Shown here: piece by piece, positions 5,427 to 8,432 of the stretch
How the letters are laid out: each line of letters starts with the position of its first letter
Numbering within the stretch: the stretch's first letter is position 1
Origin: an uncultured Collinsella sp.
Lineage (GTDB): Bacteria > Actinomycetota > Coriobacteriia > Coriobacteriales > Coriobacteriaceae
NCBI GenBank assembly: GCA_902492185.1
Contig: CABUKY010000077.1
Location: 1 to 8,432 of the forward strand
Length of the DNA stretch: 8,432 bases
Direction of reading: 5' to 3'
The notes under the pieces: model-generated
What the model was told of the DNA's origin: nothing
Database searches by the model: none
What the model saw: only the letters and a program-made list of their open reading frames with translations
Program-made: the position numbers and the translations under genes

Positions 5427-6443
5427 ATGCCCACCACCTCAACCGACCCGCGCACCGCTGCCGCCGCGCTGCTGGTACCCGGCACCACCTGCCACGGCTT
5501 TGCCGTCGAGCGCTGTGAGACCGTGCCCGAGCTCGACTCGGACGCTTACGTGCTGCGCCACACCGCCTCGGGCGCTCGCCTGCTGTACCTGGCGTGCGAC
5601 GACGAAAACAAGGCCTTTGCCATTGGCTTTAAGACGCCGCCGGCCGATTCCACCGGCGTGTTCCATATTCTTGAGCACTCGGTGCTGTGCGGATCGGCTA
5701 AGTTCCCCGTCAAGGAGCCGTTTGTCGACCTGATCAAGAGCTCCATGCAGACGTTTCTCAACGCCATGACCTACCCCGACAAGACCATCTACCCCGTTGC
5801 CACCACCAACGAGCAGGATCTGTACAACCTGATGGACGTGTACCTGGACGCGGTGTTCAACCCGGCCATCTATACCAAGCCGACCATTTTTGAGCAGGAG
5901 GGCTGGCACTACGAGCTGGACCTGCCGGAGAGCGTCGAGGGCGAGGGCGACGGCGGCTCCGCGAGCCTGCGCGAGGGCACGCTGCGCTATAACGGCGTGG
6001 TGTTCAACGAGATGAAGGGTGCGCTGTCCGACCCCATGAGTGTGCTGGACGACGCCGTCAACGCCGCGCTCTACCCCGACACCGCCTATGCACACGAGAG
6101 CGGTGGCGACCCGCGCGCGATTCCCGCGCTCACCTACGAGCAGTTCCTGGACACGCACGCGCGCCACTACAATCCTTCCAACTCTTATATAACGCTCTAC
6201 GGCGACCTGGACGTGGACCGCGCCCTGGCCTTTTTGGACGAGCCGCATGGACGCTGCCGTCGCCGCCGGCGAGGACCCGTCCACGATGGCGCCCAATCCG
6301 CTGGGCGTGCAGGCGCCCGTGACCTGCGAGTACAAGCGCGTCGAGATGGCCACCACACCCGAGAACGCCCTGGTGGGCCTGGGCCTGGTGCTGGGCAACG
6401 CGCTCGACCGCAAACGCACGATCGCGGCGGATATCCTGTTTGA
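5427..6443 (+). CDS. M16C metallopeptidase, N-terminal part (frameshifted)
   Basis: The start ATG at 5427 follows AAAGGAGA (5413-5420) at ideal spacing. The frame gives 272 residues of clear M16C (presequence protease-like, insulinase family) sequence, then about 66 Arg/Gly/Pro-rich residues that are out of frame, ending at the stop 6441-6443. The inverted zinc motif HxxEH is H80-I-L-E83-H84 within VFHILEHSVLCGS. The third zinc ligand is probably E195 in NGVVFNEMKGA. Other family blocks seen are KEPFVDLIKSSMQTFLNAMTYPDKTIYPVA (95-125, given in part by position) and LYGDLDVD (257-264). The family degrades peptides inside a clam-like chamber made of N- and C-terminal halves. Alone this fragment lacks the C-terminal half and should not form an active enzyme. 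There is no signal peptide, so it would be cytosolic. Confidence 0.85.
   Translation: MPTTSTDPRTAAAALLVPGTTCHGFAVERCETVPELDSDAYVLRHTASGARLLYLACDDENKAFAIGFKTPPADSTGVFHILEHSVLCGSAKFPVKEPFVDLIKSSMQTFLNAMTYPDKTIYPVATTNEQDLYNLMDVYLDAVFNPAIYTKPTIFEQEGWHYELDLPESVEGEGDGGSASLREGTLRYNGVVFNEMKGALSDPMSVLDDAVNAALYPDTAYAHESGGDPRAIPALTYEQFLDTHARHYNPSNSYITLYGDLDVDRALAFLDEPHGRCRRRRRGPVHDGAQSAGRAGARDLRVQARRDGHHTRERPGGPGPGAGQRARPQTHDRGGYPV
6236..6249 (+). other. Frameshift site in the M16C peptidase gene
   Basis: Up to about 6242 the frame starting at 5427 reads ALAFLDE, as expected for the family. From 6241 or 6244 on, the sensible frame is shifted by +1 and reads (S)RMDAAVAAGEDPSTMAPNP. The original frame instead gives PHGRCRRRRRGP. 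The family normally has a few more residues after LDE. Loss of 11 nt between two GAGC copies, from an ancestor encoding a peptide such as DERYLSRMD, would give exactly this junction (inference). A T5 run at 6231-6235 is nearby and could be a sequencing-error site. Confidence 0.75.
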
Positions 6444-8432
6444 AGCACTGCTGGGCTCCAACGAAGCGCCGGTTAAGAAGGCCATTCTGTCCGCCGACCT
6501 GGGCGGCAACGTGGTGAGCTACACGGCGGCCGAGAGCCTGCAGCCCTACGAGCTCATCATGCTGCAAAACGCGCAGCCCGGCGTGGCGCGCGAGCTGCGC
6601 CGCGTGTTCCAGGACGCCTGCCGCGACTTATGCGAACATGGCGTTCCGCGCGAGCGCCTGGAAGCCATCATCAGCAGCAACGAATACGACCTGCGCCAGC
6701 GCGACTACGGTATCGCCGACGGCGTGGCCATTGCGTGCGACGCGCTGAGCACGTGGCTCTACGATGACGACGCCGCGACGCTGGCGCTCAAGTACGGCCC
6801 GGTGTACGAGGAGCTGCGTAGCGAGCTGGACGGCAGCTATTTTGAGGACCTGCTGCGCGAGCTGGTGCTGCAGAACGATCACATGGCGCTGGTTGAGCTG
6901 GTGCCGGTGGACGCCGCCGAGGGTTCGGAGGGCGCCGAAGCTGCCGAGCTGGCTGCCGAGCGCGACGCCATGACCGATGCCGAGCTGGCCGACGTGGTCG
7001 AGCGCACGGCTGCGCTGCGCACCGCGCAGGAGGCGGAAGACACACCCGAGGCCAAGGCCACGCTGCCGCGCCTGCGCGTGTCCGACATTGGCGAGGCGCG
7101 CCCCGAGCCGCCGCTGATCGTGGACACGACCGCGCCCATCCCCTGCCTGCGCCACGGCATCCCCACCAACCGTCTGGCCTACGCCATGCAGTATTTCGAC
7201 CTGAGCTGCGTCGCGTTTGAGGACCTGCCCTATGTGACGCTACTCTGCCGCCTGTTTAAGCAGCTGCCCACGCGCGAGCACTCGGCCGAGGAACTCGACA
7301 ACTTGCTCGCTGGCAAGCTCGGCTTTTTGAGCTTTACGACCGAAGTCATGACGCAGCCCGAAGTGGACGGCGTGCGCCCCTACCTGCTGGTGAGCGCCGG
7401 CGCTCTGTCCGAGAAGATCGACGCGCTGGCGAGTCTGCCGCGCGAGGTATGGTCGCGCACGCTTTTGGCAGACGCCGACGCCGACCGCGTGCGCGACGTG
7501 CTCACGCAGATTCGCATTGGGCTTGAGCAGGGCTTTATCAACAACGGCCACTCGGCGGCGCTCGGTCGCGCGATGAGCTACAGCTCGCCTTCGGCCGTGG
7601 TGCGCGAGCAGCTCTCGGGCGTAGACTTCTACCTGTTCCTGCGCGATTTGCTCGACCACTTTGACGAGCGCCTGGACGGCCTGCGTGCCAAGCTTGCCGA
7701 GCTGGCAGGCCGCATCTTTGTGGCCGACGGCTGCCTGGCGAGCTTTACCGGCAGCGATGAGGACTTTAACGCGTACTGGGCCGCCGCGGGCGACTTGGGG
7801 CTGGGTGCGGGCGATGGTGCCGATACCGGCCGCGACGCTCTCGTGGTGCCGACGCCGCGCGACCGCCACGAGGCTTTCGTCATCCCCAGCGATATCTGCT
7901 TTGCGGCAAGCGCGTGCGACCCGCGTCGCCTGGGCATCGACGTGACGGGCGCCTGGGCCGTGGCTGCCAACGCGCTCTCCTACGATTACCTGTGGAACGA
8001 GATTCGCGTGAAGGGCGGTGCGTACGGCTGCGGATTCCGCGCAGCCGGCGAGCGCCAGACGGCGTTCTACACCTACCGCGACCCGGCGATCGATCCTTCG
8101 ATTGAGCGCGTGAAGCGCGCGGGTGCATGGCTTGGCAGCTTTGAGCCCGACGAGGCCGCCTTTGAAGGCTTTATCGTGAGCTGCGTGAGCGGCATGGACG
8201 CGCCGGTGAAGCCGTATGCGCTCACCAAGCGCCGCAACACGACCTACCTGGCCGGGCTCGATTCGCATGCGCGCGAGGAGCGTCGCGCCCAGATGCTCGC
8301 CGCCACGCCCGGTGAGCTGCGCTCGCTCGGCGCCGACGTGACGCGCATCGCAGCCGAGTCGCCCACCTGCGTCTTTGGCGGCCGAGACGTCATCGCCAAG
8401 AGCAACGCCGGCTTTAACGTAGTCGACCTGCT
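6247..8432 (+). CDS. M16C metallopeptidase, C-terminal part (other frame, 3' truncated by window)
   Basis: An open frame of 728 codons runs from ATG 6247 to the window end without a stop. It holds the rest of the M16C protein: the second M16 domain, the M16C-associated linker region (about residues 200-420) and the C-terminal domains. YDYLWNEIRVKGGAYG at 7981-8028 carries the Arg/Tyr pair (R587, Y593 in this fragment, six apart) that contacts substrate in the family. With the N-terminal 272 residues the total is about 1000, close to the family's usual 970-1000, so only a few codons should be missing at the 3' end. No good ribosome site precedes ATG 6247, so independent translation is unlikely. 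The frame is otherwise undamaged, so the break is recent or is an artefact. Confidence 0.85.
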   Translation, partial: MDAAVAAGEDPSTMAPNPLGVQAPVTCEYKRVEMATTPENALVGLGLVLGNALDRKRTIAADILFEALLGSNEAPVKKAILSADLGGNVVSYTAAESLQPYELIMLQNAQPGVARELRRVFQDACRDLCEHGVPRERLEAIISSNEYDLRQRDYGIADGVAIACDALSTWLYDDDAATLALKYGPVYEELRSELDGSYFEDLLRELVLQNDHMALVELVPVDAAEGSEGAEAAELAAERDAMTDAELADVVERTAALRTAQEAEDTPEAKATLPRLRVSDIGEARPEPPLIVDTTAPIPCLRHGIPTNRLAYAMQYFDLSCVAFEDLPYVTLLCRLFKQLPTREHSAEELDNLLAGKLGFLSFTTEVMTQPEVDGVRPYLLVSAGALSEKIDALASLPREVWSRTLLADADADRVRDVLTQIRIGLEQGFINNGHSAALGRAMSYSSPSAVVREQLSGVDFYLFLRDLLDHFDERLDGLRAKLAELAGRIFVADGCLASFTGSDEDFNAYWAAAGDLGLGAGDGADTGRDALVVPTPRDRHEAFVIPSDICFAASACDPRRLGIDVTGAWAVAANALSYDYLWNEIRVKGGAYGCGFRAAGERQTAFYTYRDPAIDPSIERVKRAGAWLGSFEPDEAAFEGFIVSCVSGMDAPVKPYALTKRRNTTYLAGLDSHAREERRAQMLAATPGELRSLGADVTRIAAESPTCVFGGRDVIAKSNAGFNVVDL

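Noticed and set aside
5033..5442. Several overlapping open frames (both strands) across the palindrome with repeated peptides such as REWIFGR
   Set aside because: The repeated peptides simply reflect the DNA repeat, several frames are open at once, and none has a ribosome site with a domain.
6231..6249. Programmed ribosomal frameshift in the peptidase gene
   Set aside because: The shift needed is +1, the T5 run does not form a standard -1 slippery site, no stop codon or stimulatory structure is at the junction, and the family is not known to use frameshifting.
5439..6509. Long minus-strand open frame opposite the M16C gene
   Set aside because: High-GC coding DNA often leaves the complementary frame open; the plus strand has clear M16C motifs.
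7240..8268. 342-codon minus-strand open frame opposite the C-terminal M16C part
   Set aside because: Same reason: Val/Ala/Arg/His-rich antisense translation, while the plus strand carries the conserved YLWNEIRVKGGAYG block.

Overview
The window is high-GC bacterial DNA. The gene style, the coding-dense layout, the Shine-Dalgarno sites and the large M16C peptidase suggest an actinobacterial gut organism of the Coriobacteriia (Collinsella-like). That is a judgement from general resemblance; no marker gene proves it.

Layout. Bases 1-24 are the 3' end of a tRNA gene with encoded CCA, followed by a strong intrinsic terminator (33-64). Next comes a stretch of accessory-looking genes: a DUF5710 protein with two separated Cys pairs (319-1005, +); a 94-aa zinc-ribbon protein (1043-1327, -); an HNH endonuclease with a probable PUA/SRA-like reader domain (1449-2531, -); a divergent 163-aa protein of unknown function (2747-3238, +); and an AlbA_2/Schlafen-type ATP-binding protein with a C-terminal winged helix (3339-4805, -). 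The tRNA end, the HNH nuclease and the AlbA_2 protein together look like an integration hot spot holding defence or regulatory cargo. No integrase is visible.

The intergenic region 4806-5426 is the most unusual part. Its half nearest the AlbA_2 gene is AT-rich and holds a TATCTCTC repeat array, in direct and inverted orientation, plus two other inverted repeats around a possible promoter. Its other half holds a 130-bp imperfect palindrome (two 53-nt arms, each with two 21-nt matched blocks around an 11-nt unmatched core). The motifs of that palindrome continue as a 51-bp-period direct repeat up to 5291.

The last third (5427 to the window end, +) is a large M16C metallopeptidase gene (presequence protease family). 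Its reading frame is broken near 6240: the N-terminal catalytic part (HxxEH, distal Glu) and the C-terminal part lie in different frames. As given, the gene is a frameshifted pseudogene or carries a sequencing/assembly error. Its 3' end lies beyond the window.

How the genes relate. The HNH and zinc-ribbon genes are on the same strand, 121 nt apart, and may be co-transcribed. The HNH gene and the unknown 163-aa gene are divergent. The AlbA_2 protein, which has a DNA-binding C-terminus, may control its own promoter through the repeat array upstream of it; this is inference.
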